Shown: positions 1 through 8,823 of the stretch, piece after piece | Numbering within the stretch: the first letter of the stretch is position 1 | Layout of the letters: each line of letters starts with the position of its first letter | Source of the DNA: a virus | Virus record (IMG/VR): IMGVR_UViG_3300028920_000001 | Location: 64,001-128,000 of that record | Direction: 5' to 3' (one strand) | Length of the DNA: 64,000 nt | Notes under the pieces: model-generated | Seen by the model: the letters and a program-made list of their open reading frames with translations, nothing else | Databases searched by the model: none | What the model was told of the DNA's origin: nothing | Made by a program: the position numbers and the translations under genes

Positions 1-137
1 CTCAAAGCGGCCTTCACATATACTTCGAGATTGGCCTTAGACTCTTCCTGTCCTAGGAAATCGTCGAAGGTGGTCGGCCGAAGAGCCCGATCCAGATTCT
101 CTTCAGTGTTATTGGTCGTCTCGTGCGTATTCATCAT
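1..137 (-). CDS. ruvB: Holliday junction helicase RuvB, N-terminal fragment
   Basis: Only the first 45 or so codons lie in the window; the gene runs off the left edge. The translation begins with a short polar leader and then reads [13 protein letters not shown] followed by [12 protein letters not shown], which matches the N-terminal entry of RuvB proteins (RPxxLdefiGQexvkenLxvfIeAA). RuvB is the hexameric AAA+ motor that drives branch migration of Holliday junctions with RuvA. Two consecutive ATG codons could start it. RuvA and RuvC are not seen here. The fragment is short but the motif is distinctive. Confidence 0.8.
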   Translation of the reverse strand, partial: MMNTHETTNNTEENLDRALRPTTFDDFLGQEESKANLEVYVKAAL

Positions 138-166
138 ATTAATGAATACGGAACGACCAGATTCAC

Positions 167-493
167 TTACGCCTGTCCGATGGGCTTACCCCAAATAGCA
201 TCCCACCCATCTCGATAGGCTTCAGTGGCGGCTGTCGAAGGTCCTTTAGATTCTTCAGGTTCGATCTTTTTACGATTTTGCCGATAAATATATTCCATGT
301 CAAATCGGGAATCGTTTTTTCGAGCGGTGAGTTGAACAGCATCTCCTCCAAGTAGATTAAGAGGCTTACCTTGTGGTACTGGCCGAAATTCACCTATTTC
401 AATTCTCTTTTCAGAATCATTACATACAATTGCTACTCTCCCATTTTCAGTAGGTGGTCCTAGAATAGCATAATCTTTAGATTTCTCGGTCAT
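167..493 (-). CDS. hypothetical protein, 108 aa
   Basis: Not recognised. It is a charged soluble protein with no signal peptide or membrane segment; the middle has basic and acidic stretches ([10 protein letters not shown]). It begins with ATG and stands in a minus-strand run between ruvB and further small genes. It lacks the C-terminal tag found on many neighbours. Confidence 0.6.
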   Translation of the reverse strand: MTEKSKDYAILGPPTENGRVAIVCNDSEKRIEIGEFRPVPQGKPLNLLGGDAVQLTARKNDSRFDMEYIYRQNRKKIEPEESKGPSTAATEAYRDGWDAIWGKPIGQA

Positions 494-532
494 AATATCT
501 ATTATGCAGAGTACTCTTTTATTTACATTTGA

Positions 533-1009
533 TTAGCAATACATCACTAATACAATTTGCCAATATTCTTCATCAAGTATATTCTTCAAAGCTCTATTTA
601 GAGTAGTCAGACTAATTTTATGTCGATGATTTTCTTCACTAGGTATTTGCGACTTATCAGGTGCGCCTAGATAAAACCAGGTTTCTTCAGCACCCGGTAC
701 TTTTTCTGCTTTATTTGGATAATTTTGATAAGCCATTTCAATCAGCTTTTGCATAGCTTTTTCTGGATCAATCATCCAATGAGATGGAATCCTGAAAAGA
801 AAAGAACCATCAGATGGATAACTTTGATCTCTTAATTCAATATTGATATGCGATGTAGTTTGATGTTCTCCTGATTCTAAATTTGCTTCCCATTCTTCAA
901 GCCAGGCTCGAATGTGCAATCTAGGTAAGTTTGTGATGGCAATCCCATTCATATTATAATAAAAAGATTCGCTAGTGTGAGTTGCTCCCAATTGAAGTTG
1001 AAAAGTCAT
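533..1009 (-). CDS. hypothetical protein, 158 aa
   Basis: Not recognised. The N-terminal two thirds looks beta-rich and is followed by a charged helical part. It ends in IVLVMYC, a loose variant of the [IV]-M-x-S ending seen on many proteins of this window. Its start overlaps the stop of the next upstream gene by four bases (ATGA), so translation is probably coupled. Confidence 0.65.
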   Translation of the reverse strand: MTFQLQLGATHTSESFYYNMNGIAITNLPRLHIRAWLEEWEANLESGEHQTTSHINIELRDQSYPSDGSFLFRIPSHWMIDPEKAMQKLIEMAYQNYPNKAEKVPGAEETWFYLGAPDKSQIPSEENHRHKISLTTLNRALKNILDEEYWQIVLVMYC

Positions 1010-1281
1010 GATTGCATCACCAAAATTACGGTTAACTCTTCTTCTGTCATGGAAATGGAATCATTTGGAATAAATTCGCCTTCTATATCATGATGCTCAC
1101 CAACATAATCCCGTTCGTTATGAAGATCACATCGTCCAAATATAAAAGTTAAACGTAACCGCCTACTAGTTGAATAATACCAAAATTGAGCTTTGCGCGG
1201 ACAATTACAACTACAGATTGAAGCATCATGTCCATGAAAATAAATATGGTTGGGATCAATATTTTCTGATTTAAAATTCAC
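1006..1281 (-). CDS. tagged small protein with Cys/His cluster, 91 aa
   Basis: GTG start. The N-terminal half holds a His/Cys cluster (HGHDASICSCNC and a later CDLH) that could bind zinc. The C-terminus reads MTEEELTVILVMQS, a full match to the shared ending [ST]-x-E-E-[FYL]-x-V-x-x-[IV]-M-x-S. Function unknown. Confidence 0.65.
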   Translation of the reverse strand: MNFKSENIDPNHIYFHGHDASICSCNCPRKAQFWYYSTSRRLRLTFIFGRCDLHNERDYVGEHHDIEGEFIPNDSISMTEEELTVILVMQS

Positions 1282-1289
1282 TAATGAAA

Positions 1290-1583
1290 TTACACTTCAG
1301 TTTGCATTAAAAGAGCTCCGAATCCGGTCATTATTATCCGTCTTTGTAATGGCTGTTTAACCGCGACTCGAGACCACTGAAGAATACACATGATTAGTTG
1401 ATCTTCAGTAAAACACCCTCTCAAGTCTGCCATAGCTTTTTCAGCTAATTTAATTTCGTCTATATTATCAGATTGGGTAGCAACAGACTTCAGATTTTGA
1501 ATCATTTGCGCTTTAGGTATTAATTTTAATTGAGCTCGACGCTCTTTAACCTGATTCACATTTTTCGCATTCTTCGGATTCAT
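1290..1583 (-). CDS. hypothetical helical protein, 97 aa
   Basis: The start is placed at the internal ATG (MNPKNAK). The open frame extends six codons upstream into the preceding gene. The protein is basic and helical, with no recognisable domain. It overlaps the end of the gene at 1546-1881 by about 38 bases. Confidence 0.55.
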   Translation of the reverse strand: MNPKNAKNVNQVKERRAQLKLIPKAQMIQNLKSVATQSDNIDEIKLAEKAMADLRGCFTEDQLIMCILQWSRVAVKQPLQRRIIMTGFGALLMQTEV

Positions 1584-1881
1584 GCCTAGGTTTATACACA
1601 CCGGTAACTGCTACGATTGCCTTTTCAAGTGTGTCACAAATTGTATTTAATTCTGAATTATACCGGGACGAAGCTACGAACAAATCACTTGAAATATCAT
1701 CAAATAAGGAATCTTTCAATAATCCTGCAAATACTAATTCCCAAGCTCTGTTTGCTAATTCGTTATATTTTGTAATGAGTTGTTCGGTTCCATATAGCTC
1801 AACAAATCCACTTCTATTAGGATTACTAATTTGGTGATTCGCTATTCTGATAGCTAGATTATGGAGGATTTGGTCGTCCAT
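1546..1881 (-). CDS. hypothetical protein with N-terminal IAxRI-type helix, 111 aa
   Basis: Opens with MDDQILHNLAIRIANHQ, resembling the short N-terminal amphipathic motif (hydrophobic, K/N, I/L-A-x-R-[IV]) of several other proteins here. The C-terminus has a Cys pair (ECEKCESG). It overlaps the end of the sigma-factor gene by 23 bases, so the two are probably cotranscribed. Confidence 0.6.
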   Translation of the reverse strand: MDDQILHNLAIRIANHQISNPNRSGFVELYGTEQLITKYNELANRAWELVFAGLLKDSLFDDISSDLFVASSRYNSELNTICDTLEKAIVAVTGVYKPRHESEECEKCESG

Positions 1882-3049
1882 TACCTATAGCATCTGAATA
1901 AAATTTGAGCATTTTAGGATCATTTTTAATTCGCTTTCTCATTCGAGCTAAAGCCATATTTTCGAGCTGTCGGATTCTTTCACGAGAAAGACTGTATCTG
2001 TTTCCTAATTCCTGAAGGGTGTTTTCTTTTAGGCCAAACCGTGATTCAATTATGTCTTTTTCACGACGAGGCAATCCGGTCATCAATTGATCCACAATTT
2101 CTTTAGTTTCTTTCTCTTCGAGTTGAATATCCGGTTGTTTAACTTTAGAATCCTTAATCATATCCATCAAAGTTGTTATTCCATCATCGCCGATGAGATT
2201 ATCTAAAGAAGCAACTCCCATATCTCTAGCTTTTTGTAAAGTAATAACTTTGTCAGAAGTAATGTTGGCTTTTTGGGCCAAATTTTCTATGGAGATCTGA
2301 TTTCCAGTTCGTACGTAATATTCTTCTTCCAATTTTTCCAAATTATAAATTTTATCTGAAACATGGACTGGATTACGAATTATTTTCATTTTATCTGCTA
2401 AATATCTACGCATGCTTTGTTTGATCCACCAACAAGCATACGTAGAAAATCGAACTTCATTACGCCAATCAAATTTTTCGACGGCTCTCATGAGTCCCAT
2501 ATTACCTTCTTGAATTAAATCCGGTATTAGACCGGCAATATTAATTTTGTATACGAGTGAAACTACTAATCTTAGATTATGTCGAACAATTTGATTTTTA
2601 GTCTCAATACATGGTCTTCTTAATTCCAAAAGTTTATTTATCCAATCAATACCACCATTTTTAAATTCCGCTTTCAATATTTCAAAATATAAATCTGATT
2701 GGATATTTTTAATTAAAGGATGGTTCTTAGATTCTTTGACGTAGAATTTGGAAGCTTTTTCAATTTCTCTGGTTTTAAGTAATTTAATTAGACGTTTCAG
2801 AGGTTTAAGGGCAGCTTGTTTATCTTCTCTTTGACTTCGTGAAAATTTGTCTATATATGAAGTTAAAATCGGAATTGAAATCTTAGGCATACTAACTAGA
2901 TGTTTGAGATATGCATCTTCTTGTTTTTCTAATAACTGAAATATCTCTCTTTCTTCTTCTCGAGAAAATAAAGTATTTTTACTTATGCTCGAGTAATACT
3001 TAATGAAAGATGATTCGGTTGGTTTTTTGCTATGATTTAGGTTCTGCAT
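1859..3049 (-). CDS. RNA polymerase sigma-70 family factor
   Basis: This 396-aa protein has the sigma-70 architecture. A region 1.2-like segment lies near residues 12-45. Region 2 (about 155-235) contains RHNLRLVVSLVYK, DLIQEGNMGLMRAVEKFDW and FSTYACWWIKQSMRRYL, covering the core-binding and -10 recognition helices. A region 3-like helix pair follows, then region 4 with LPRREKDIIESRFGL and a helix-turn-helix ending LSRERIRQLE. It would redirect host RNA polymerase to viral promoters; the TTGTANNNT boxes upstream of many starts here are candidate targets (inference). The spacer between regions 1.2 and 2 is short. It is not a host housekeeping factor by length or context. Confidence 0.9.
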   Translation of the reverse strand: MQNLNHSKKPTESSFIKYYSSISKNTLFSREEEREIFQLLEKQEDAYLKHLVSMPKISIPILTSYIDKFSRSQREDKQAALKPLKRLIKLLKTREIEKASKFYVKESKNHPLIKNIQSDLYFEILKAEFKNGGIDWINKLLELRRPCIETKNQIVRHNLRLVVSLVYKINIAGLIPDLIQEGNMGLMRAVEKFDWRNEVRFSTYACWWIKQSMRRYLADKMKIIRNPVHVSDKIYNLEKLEEEYYVRTGNQISIENLAQKANITSDKVITLQKARDMGVASLDNLIGDDGITTLMDMIKDSKVKQPDIQLEEKETKEIVDQLMTGLPRREKDIIESRFGLKENTLQELGNRYSLSRERIRQLENMALARMRKRIKNDPKMLKFYSDAIGNGRPNPP

Positions 3050-3080
3050 GGGAAGAAATGGATTTTACCTAAAACTACAA

Positions 3081-3407
3081 TTACAATTTTAGGTTATCCT
3101 TAATTTCTTCTAATTTCGATAATCTATTATCTAATATCCCATCTTTCTCTCTTAGTATATTTAAGAATTTCCAATCTTCGTCAGTAATTTGTTTAATTTC
3201 ATATTTGGACGGTTTAACCCCAGTCTTTGATAACACCAGGGCCCGTTCTACTCCGGTTGGATCAAATGTGATTTGATTAGTATCAATACCAGCCGATTTG
3301 ATCAAACCCAGAATCTTTTCATATCCGGCTTTAGATCCATCTTTCGATATTACCTCTACTAAATATATACCATATCCTAAAGATTTTAAAAATAGTTGGT
3401 GTACCAT
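3081..3407 (-). CDS. hypothetical protein, 108 aa
   Basis: Not recognised. Soluble alpha/beta composition with a helical, charged C-terminus. It ends just before the sigma-factor gene and starts next to the divergent gene at 3429, so the start region probably holds divergent promoters. Confidence 0.6.
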   Translation of the reverse strand: MVHQLFLKSLGYGIYLVEVISKDGSKAGYEKILGLIKSAGIDTNQITFDPTGVERALVLSKTGVKPSKYEIKQITDEDWKFLNILREKDGILDNRLSKLEEIKDNLKL

Positions 3408-3428
3408 CTCATACCTGTAATGTTATAT

Positions 3429-3833
3429 ATGCCAAATTTCAATCAGGCTGCCACCACTGAATTAATTCAGACAACCATTAGGAATACTCTACGTAGTTTT
3501 GTACCTAAGGAGCTTATCAAAGAGTCAGAAATTGACGCTATAGTAGAGATTTGTATGATGTCAATTAATCCTACTGGAAAAGAAAAACCTAGAAAATTAA
3601 TGGCTTTAATTTCCAATGGTTTACTTGAAAATGTTATTATTCAATTCCCTAAGTTGCAGAATACAGCATTTGACAAAGTTAGTTCATTGTTCGTTATTGA
3701 ATGGTGCTATCGTCATGGACATCTAAAGAGCGATTGGTATTGGAAATGGACTGCACCGCGAAAGGGCCAATTATTTTATCAATCCGATGTGCCTATTAAT
3801 GAAATTGAATTGCCTTCAGATAATCAAAAATGA
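3429..3833 (+). CDS. hypothetical protein, 134 aa
   Basis: The start is placed at ATG 3429, where a TGTAATGT box ends 5 nt upstream; the open frame extends 11 codons further. Helical protein with no known domain. First plus-strand gene of the window, divergent from the gene at 3081-3407. Confidence 0.6.
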   Translation: MPNFNQAATTELIQTTIRNTLRSFVPKELIKESEIDAIVEICMMSINPTGKEKPRKLMALISNGLLENVIIQFPKLQNTAFDKVSSLFVIEWCYRHGHLKSDWYWKWTAPRKGQLFYQSDVPINEIELPSDNQK

Positions 3834-3962
3834 ATCTGCCAATTTTTTATATGATTCAAAAAACTCGAGTAGAGATTTAGACATTTCTTGTTCAGATCTT
3901 TGTGCCGTCTGAATAGCATTGTTATAAATTAATATACAATCGACTTCAAGTGTATCAAACAC
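3816..3962 (-). CDS. small hypothetical protein, 48 aa
   Basis: A GTG-started reading frame that overlaps the stop of the dehydrogenase gene at 3955 (coupled start) and runs into the 3' end of the plus-strand gene. Its product is helical and mildly amphipathic. Supported only by coupling and reading-frame openness. Confidence 0.35.
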   Translation of the reverse strand: MFDTLEVDCILIYNNAIQTAQRSEQEMSKSLLEFFESYKKLADSFLII

Positions 3963-5142
3963 AATTGTCTATTATTTGCCAGGGAAGGCCATACTTATTC
4001 AAATCTTCCATGAAAGGATCTGGATTTAGTTGTTCCAGACAGAAGGTCCCTACACCTTCCCATTTTCCTTCCATGATCATTTTAGCACCAATCATCGCGG
4101 GAACACCTGTAGTATAAGATACAGCTTGAGATCCTACTTCTTCATAACATTGTTCATGATCACAGTTATTGTAAAGGAATAATGATTTCTTTTCTCCCAT
4201 ATGATTAGTACCTTTAACTAAACAACCAATGCAGGTTTTTCCTTTGGTTCTAACGCCTAATGAAGCCGGAGTTGGAAGAATGAAATCAAGAAATTGAAGA
4301 GGAACAATTTCCTGACCTTTGTAAACGACTGGCTCGATTGAAGTCATTCCGACATTTTCTAAAACATGAAGATGATTTAAATATTGATCTGAAAATGTCA
4401 TCCAAAATCTCATTCGTCTGATTTCAGGAAAATGTTTAGTAAGAGATTCCATTTCTTCATGAAACATCAAATAAGCACGCCGAGTTCCAACTCCGGGAAA
4501 ATCAAAATCTCTGAAATCACTTAATGGTGGAGTTTCTTTCCACTCACCTTCCCAGTACTTTCCTTTTTGGGTGATTTCACGAATATTAATCTCAGTATTG
4601 AAATTAGTAGCAAAGGGATGGCCATGATCACCACCATTGCAATCTAAAATGTCAACGGTTTCTATTTGTTCGAAATTGTGTTTCTTTAAATAAGCAATGA
4701 AGACATTAGTTACACCGGGGTCAAAGCCGCTACCAAGTAAGGCCATGATCCCGGCGTCCTTGAACCTGTCATGGTATTTCCATTGATGAGAATAACTGAA
4801 AGTTAACTGATTTGGAGCTTCATAATTAGCAGTATCAAGATAATGAGTCTTAGTCTGAAGACAAGCTTCCATTATTTTGAGATCCTGATATGGCAAAGCA
4901 GTATTAATAACTATTTCAGGTTCATATTCTTTAATTAAAGCAACGGTTTCTTCAACATTATTAGCATCAAGTTTTTCAGCAATTACGTTAGGTGGATTCT
5001 TTAATCGTTTCTTAACGTCTTGGCATTTAGATAATGTACGACTAGCTAAAACAATACGATCAAAAATCTCTGGAACCTGAAAACATTTTTGAGCAGTTAC
5101 ATTTCCAACTCCACCGAGTCCAATAATCAATATTGTTCCCAT
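3955..5142 (-). CDS. carboxynorspermidine synthase / saccharopine dehydrogenase-like
   Basis: 395 aa. An N-terminal Rossmann fold opens with ILIIGLGGVGNVTAQKC (NADPH-binding GxGGVG). The body matches the carboxy(nor)spermidine dehydrogenase branch of the saccharopine dehydrogenase superfamily (LDTANYEAPN, GFDPGVTNVF, CNGGDHGHPFATNFN). That family condenses aspartate semialdehyde with a diamine and reduces the Schiff base to carboxynorspermidine or carboxyspermidine. The matching decarboxylase is encoded at 25747-26871, so a two-step polyamine pathway is likely. A Shine-Dalgarno (AGGAGA) precedes the ATG. Lysine saccharopine dehydrogenase is the alternative, made less likely by the decarboxylase partner. 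Confidence 0.85.
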   Translation of the reverse strand: MGTILIIGLGGVGNVTAQKCFQVPEIFDRIVLASRTLSKCQDVKKRLKNPPNVIAEKLDANNVEETVALIKEYEPEIVINTALPYQDLKIMEACLQTKTHYLDTANYEAPNQLTFSYSHQWKYHDRFKDAGIMALLGSGFDPGVTNVFIAYLKKHNFEQIETVDILDCNGGDHGHPFATNFNTEINIREITQKGKYWEGEWKETPPLSDFRDFDFPGVGTRRAYLMFHEEMESLTKHFPEIRRMRFWMTFSDQYLNHLHVLENVGMTSIEPVVYKGQEIVPLQFLDFILPTPASLGVRTKGKTCIGCLVKGTNHMGEKKSLFLYNNCDHEQCYEEVGSQAVSYTTGVPAMIGAKMIMEGKWEGVGTFCLEQLNPDPFMEDLNKYGLPWQIIDNCV

Positions 5143-5195
5143 AATCTTGTCTCCTATTAGAATATAATGTCTAATAGGACTTTACGCTTTATTAA

Positions 5196-5462
5196 TTATT
5201 TTGATTCTTCGACTTTATTTGAAATAATAGCTTGTTCTTCCTCTTCCAGATCCCAATTGGCAAAATCCCAATTAGTTACAGATCTAATTTCACCACCATT
5301 TTTAGTACGACGGATAGCATAAAATCTCCAACCTTGCTTATCAAGATATACTAAATTTTTGTAAGTAGATAGAGCTCGGCGGATAGTTTCCCACTCTCCA
5401 GGCTTCTTGGTTGCCTTCTTGATATAATCAACCAAATCTTTGATGTAAGGAGGAAACTTCAC
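5196..5462 (-). CDS. hypothetical protein, 88 aa
   Basis: GTG start that overlaps the TGA of the tagged gene upstream (GTGA junction). A basic first half is followed by an acidic tail. No recognised domain. Confidence 0.6.
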   Translation of the reverse strand: MKFPPYIKDLVDYIKKATKKPGEWETIRRALSTYKNLVYLDKQGWRFYAIRRTKNGGEIRSVTNWDFANWDLEEEEQAIISNKVEESK

Positions 5463-5611
5463 GATTCCATTATATTTCGGACGATTTCATACCTGGTGTC
5501 AAGATGATTTAAAATCAATTTACGAATGCTCGAGCTCAATAGGACTCCTAGGAAAAATGCTATATAATGGGAACTATTTATGGCTTGTAGATAATCAATT
5601 ATCCAATCCAT
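5459..5611 (-). CDS. tagged small membrane protein, 50 aa
   Basis: One predicted membrane helix (HYIAFFLGVLLSSS) is followed by a soluble tail ending YEIVRNIMES. The tail is a perfect example of the shared C-terminal ending. A TTGTAAAAT box lies 5 nt upstream of the ATG, with no Shine-Dalgarno. Confidence 0.65.
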   Translation of the reverse strand: MDWIIDYLQAINSSHYIAFFLGVLLSSSIRKLILNHLDTRYEIVRNIMES

Positions 5612-5616
5612 ATGTT

Positions 5617-5625
5617 ATTTTACAA
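5617..5625 (-). promoter_or_regulatory. TTGTAAAAT box (leaderless promoter candidate)
   Basis: TTGTAAAAT on the minus strand, 5 nt before the ATG of the gene at 5459-5611. It matches a -10 element (TANNNT) preceded by TTG, placed so that transcription would begin at the start codon. Confidence 0.5.
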
Positions 5626-5883
5626 TTCAGGTTTTTCTTTACATCTTTGGAGTCGAGGATTACTTTCCATCATTAGAATTAATTTAATATTCCCAACGCC
5701 AGAATAAAGATGATCTAAGTAATCCCGATCATCTAAATGAAATACCTTGGCTGCTCCCCAAACTGAAACTGACCTTCCATCTTGGAGCAGTTTAGTGGCT
5801 GAAGAACCACAAATACAAAATGTCCATTTTGAAAAAATAGATTGAAAAATATGACATTTACTACAAGTTGTGATTTTCATCAA
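5620..5883 (-). CDS. zinc-ribbon-like protein, 87 aa
   Basis: The N-terminus carries Cys pairs (CSKCH then CICG about 15 residues on), a probable treble-clef or ribbon zinc site. The rest is unrecognised. It sits in a compact minus-strand run. Confidence 0.6.
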   Translation of the reverse strand: MMKITTCSKCHIFQSIFSKWTFCICGSSATKLLQDGRSVSVWGAAKVFHLDDRDYLDHLYSGVGNIKLILMMESNPRLQRCKEKPEL

Positions 5884-5885
5884 TA

Positions 5886-6302
5886 CTAAGATTCCATAAT
5901 TTCTTCAACTAAACTTTGATCTAGCATTTCTATAATTTCCTCTCGAGTCCAATTATAATCTTTAGCTAAAATTCTGAAAGATTGGATTAACATCTCTCTT
6001 TGTTGTTGTTTGACATATTCTGGATCATAACCATGAGTTTGAAATTCCATTCCTGATTCCGAAGCTGAACCGGAATAAAGAACAAGATCTCCTCCATTTT
6101 CATACCCCATATTTCCTCTGAATATTAAATTAGCTCCATCTGCATTAAGTTCTTCATTTAGAAATTTGATGTTTCCAGTGTTCCCGATTTCTACTTTTTC
6201 CCCAATTTTAATATGGGTGTTGGAATTGTCACAGAATTTTACAGTTCCACCCGGGCTTACCAAATTGGGATCTAATTCAGAACTATATATATTCTGACTC
6301 AT
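5886..6302 (-). CDS. tagged protein with beta-rich N-terminus, 138 aa
   Basis: The first 90 residues are beta-rich and Gly/Asn-rich, suggesting a small sandwich or beta-solenoid. They are followed by a helical tail, REEIIEMLDQSLVEEIMES. The ending shows the shared [IV]-M-E-S tag on an amphipathic helix. Function unknown. Confidence 0.65.
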   Translation of the reverse strand: MSQNIYSSELDPNLVSPGGTVKFCDNSNTHIKIGEKVEIGNTGNIKFLNEELNADGANLIFRGNMGYENGGDLVLYSGSASESGMEFQTHGYDPEYVKQQQREMLIQSFRILAKDYNWTREEIIEMLDQSLVEEIMES

Positions 6303-6341
6303 GTTTTAACTATACATTAAGAATTTCTAAAACCCCACATC

Positions 6342-6911
6342 TTAAGTCTCCATTACTTTTGATACGACGCGTTCTTTTTGAACTTCTTTCCAAAGACGAT
6401 TAATGTCCTGAGTAGAAAGTACATTAGCCACCTGATGCATAGTTAATTTCATAGCACGTAAATGAAGTTTGCGATTCTTACGATAAATGGCTTTATTTAG
6501 TCTATTAAGGTAAGTTTTGGTTCGAGTAGCCTGCCTACACCGTTTAATTAAATAATTGTGCATAATAGCTAATTTAGAATCAAAATGAGTCGATAGTTGA
6601 CGAGTCCGACGTAAATAAGGACGTTGACCAGATGGAACATTAAGTAATTTCATTGTAGCTTCAAATAAATTATCACAATCAGATTGAGCCTTTCGAGTAG
6701 AAAATCTGACTATCTTACCATTATATTCGAGATGAAGAAATCCTTCTAAACATTGCGCAACTCTATCAGGAGTAGCCTTTTCCCAATCATGATTTAGTTT
6801 GGAATCAAATCTAAAAGTTACTTTCTTAATGGTAATTTTGTTGAATTCCGTGATCCATTTAGCTTCAATGGCACGCCGTTTAACAGGATCACACCACTTT
6901 TTTCTAGCCAT
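6342..6911 (-). CDS. basic hypothetical protein, 189 aa
   Basis: Strongly basic and Arg/Lys-rich, so nucleic-acid binding is plausible but not shown by any motif. It ends VVSKVMET, a near match to the shared tag. Confidence 0.6.
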   Translation of the reverse strand: MARKKWCDPVKRRAIEAKWITEFNKITIKKVTFRFDSKLNHDWEKATPDRVAQCLEGFLHLEYNGKIVRFSTRKAQSDCDNLFEATMKLLNVPSGQRPYLRRTRQLSTHFDSKLAIMHNYLIKRCRQATRTKTYLNRLNKAIYRKNRKLHLRAMKLTMHQVANVLSTQDINRLWKEVQKERVVSKVMET

Positions 6912-6941
6912 TAAGTATGAATACGATGCAAATTTGTGAAT

Positions 6942-7358
6942 TTACGATTCCATGATCGGCTCAATCAAATGAATTTTATAAATAGAAGCTACGGCTTCTT
7001 CGTAAGAAATTCCGTAATTCCACATTGCTTTTCTGAGATCCTTTTCAAATTTAAGTATGAGAAACCAATGATTGAAATCTGTCATTTTTTCTTTAGTAAA
7101 TTCTAAATATTGATTTTGACATTGATCATCCCATACACTACAGTATTTCATGATTTGAACTCCAATATTATAAAGTTCTTCATGAGTAGGCTGATCAAAA
7201 AATGGATAATGTAGATGCATTAATTTGTCAAATAAAGTAGCCCGGTCCCAGCCATTACAAAGATGAATATCCATTTGTTGTCCAAAAATTACTATTAATT
7301 CTGCTCCTCCTTCATAAAGACTACCCAGAGATATTTGTTGGGCATCTGAAAGAGCCAT
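6942..7358 (-). CDS. tagged hypothetical protein, 138 aa
   Basis: Helical soluble protein. The C-terminal segment SYEEAVASIYKIHLIEPIMES is typical of the longer form of the shared tag, an amphipathic helix followed by IMES. A TTGTAAATT box lies 6 nt before the ATG. Confidence 0.65.
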   Translation of the reverse strand: MALSDAQQISLGSLYEGGAELIVIFGQQMDIHLCNGWDRATLFDKLMHLHYPFFDQPTHEELYNIGVQIMKYCSVWDDQCQNQYLEFTKEKMTDFNHWFLILKFEKDLRKAMWNYGISYEEAVASIYKIHLIEPIMES

Positions 7359-7364
7359 ATTTGA

Positions 7365-7373
7365 AATTTACAA
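7365..7373 (-). promoter_or_regulatory. TTGTAAATT box
   Basis: -10-like box on the minus strand, 6 nt upstream of the ATG at 7358. The start has no Shine-Dalgarno. Confidence 0.5.
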
Positions 7374-7376
7374 ATA

Positions 7377-7547
7377 CTAGTATGCACCGTTACAAAGCCA
7401 CGGTGCCACGGCTGTTTTAGTTATTGCCACTAGTATTGCAATTAACACAAATAAAATCGCAATGATATACCTATCCCATCTGCCAGGACACTTATGCTTA
7501 ATTGCAGGTTCTTTTATTTCACCGCAGTTGTCGCAGTAAGCGCCCAT
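7377..7547 (-). CDS. small zinc-ribbon membrane protein, 56 aa
   Basis: The start is set at the ATG that overlaps the stop of the HNH gene (TAATG). An N-terminal CDNCG...KHKCPG zinc ribbon is followed by one long hydrophobic helix (YIIAILFVLIAILVAI). This gives a membrane-anchored ribbon of unknown role. Confidence 0.6.
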   Translation of the reverse strand: MGAYCDNCGEIKEPAIKHKCPGRWDRYIIAILFVLIAILVAITKTAVAPWLCNGAY

Positions 7548-8128
7548 TACGAAACACAATAGTCCTTCCATGTCGAAGGAGCTTCGGACTCCTCGATTTG
7601 GATAGGAGCTAATGGCAGGTATTTTGGTTTAACTGGCTTAGAAAGCAGCTTCATACCAGCCTGTTGTGGCGTACGATTGGCCTTCTTGCTATTGCAGTCG
7701 TAACAAGAAGTCACAATGTTTGTCCACTCGGTTTTTCCGCCCTGATCACGTGGGATTACGTGGTCATAGTTGAGTTTCGACGCAGGTAACCGTTGTCCGC
7801 AATACTGACAACGGAATTTGTCTCGTGTCAGAACGTTGATCCGAGAAAATTTAGCTCCACGCTTGATATGGCTGATATTTCGCACCAGCGTAACAACAGC
7901 AGGAACCTTAATTAACAAATAGTCTCCACCATCTTGGTTGTGTTGCGCGGGTAGCGCATCCACCAGCTCTTCGAATTCCTCGAGCTGATCGAGTTCGATA
8001 CAACCAATAATTTCATCATATTCCTCGATAACACGGACCTTTCCGAGGAACATTTTAATGACAGCTTCCTGCCAGTTAATGATTTCATGCGGAGTTCGCC
8101 ACGGGGTCAAAACCAACGTTCGCATCAT
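7547..8128 (-). CDS. HNH endonuclease
   Basis: 193 aa. The C-terminal half holds a complete HNH nuclease. CQYCGQRL and a later CYDCNSKK form the structural zinc site, around the catalytic DHVIPRDQGG and the N of TNIV. The N-terminal 100 residues are unrecognised but start with a TPWRTPHEI segment seen in stand-alone bacterial HNH proteins. The gene is visibly more GC-rich than its neighbours, suggesting recent acquisition. Homing, defence or packaging roles are all possible. Confidence 0.8.
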   Translation of the reverse strand: MMRTLVLTPWRTPHEIINWQEAVIKMFLGKVRVIEEYDEIIGCIELDQLEEFEELVDALPAQHNQDGGDYLLIKVPAVVTLVRNISHIKRGAKFSRINVLTRDKFRCQYCGQRLPASKLNYDHVIPRDQGGKTEWTNIVTSCYDCNSKKANRTPQQAGMKLLSKPVKPKYLPLAPIQIEESEAPSTWKDYCVS

Positions 8129-8196
8129 GACACACCTACCTGCGTTTCTTTTTCCTCATTTCGTTTCTCCTTCTCACCTGTGACGTGAGGGAAATC

Positions 8197-8784
8197 CTAT
8201 TTTATACTTCCGTAAATCTTTCTGACTTTAGGACCGTCTTTGAGTGGTCGGTCTGGTTCAGTTGTTTCATCCTTAGGAACTATAGTCGCAGCAACTGGAA
8301 TGCTGCCTTTTTCGTCTCTTTTTACAATAATCTGAAATCCACTTGGGGCTATCCAAATCTCATCTTTTTTTCGTTTAGATTTAGTCTTGGATTTAATTGC
8401 CGATACAGCCTCCTTTTCAATAATCTTGGTTGCCTCTTCGATTGTAACATTAGGATCAATTCTTTGAATATATCTTTCTGCAGCATGGGCTGTTACATTA
8501 ATAACTCCGCTTTGTCTTTCTCGAGTGATAGTTTGAATGGATCTGGTTTGTTTAGCGACTGCTCCATGAATTCTTCTTAAACCGCCTGCCCGGACAAGAT
8601 TCTGACAGGCTATTGAATTCGCCCCAATAAAGGAAATTATGATTTCTTTTATTTTATCTTCCCCAGCCACTCGAGCTAATCTAGTAAGCTCCCGAATTTC
8701 TTTTGGTTGAAGCTCTCTTTCATGAGCTTCCTGAACCAATTGATCGAGTCGATCAGACTTAGTGATCTTCTCGTATAAAGTCAC
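8197..8784 (-). CDS. hypothetical protein with HAAERYIQR motif, 195 aa
   Basis: GTG start with a TTGTATAAT box 6 nt upstream. The N-terminal half is helical. The middle has VTAHAAERYIQRIDP, resembling the HAxxRxxxR segment of small nuclease- or toxin-like domains in phages, followed by a basic beta-rich tail (DEIWIAPSGFQIIVKRDEKG). No function can be assigned. Confidence 0.6.
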   Translation of the reverse strand: MTLYEKITKSDRLDQLVQEAHERELQPKEIRELTRLARVAGEDKIKEIIISFIGANSIACQNLVRAGGLRRIHGAVAKQTRSIQTITRERQSGVINVTAHAAERYIQRIDPNVTIEEATKIIEKEAVSAIKSKTKSKRKKDEIWIAPSGFQIIVKRDEKGSIPVAATIVPKDETTEPDRPLKDGPKVRKIYGSIK

Positions 8785-8823
8785 ATTTAATTATACAATC
8801 TAGATGTACTCAGACATCCGTTT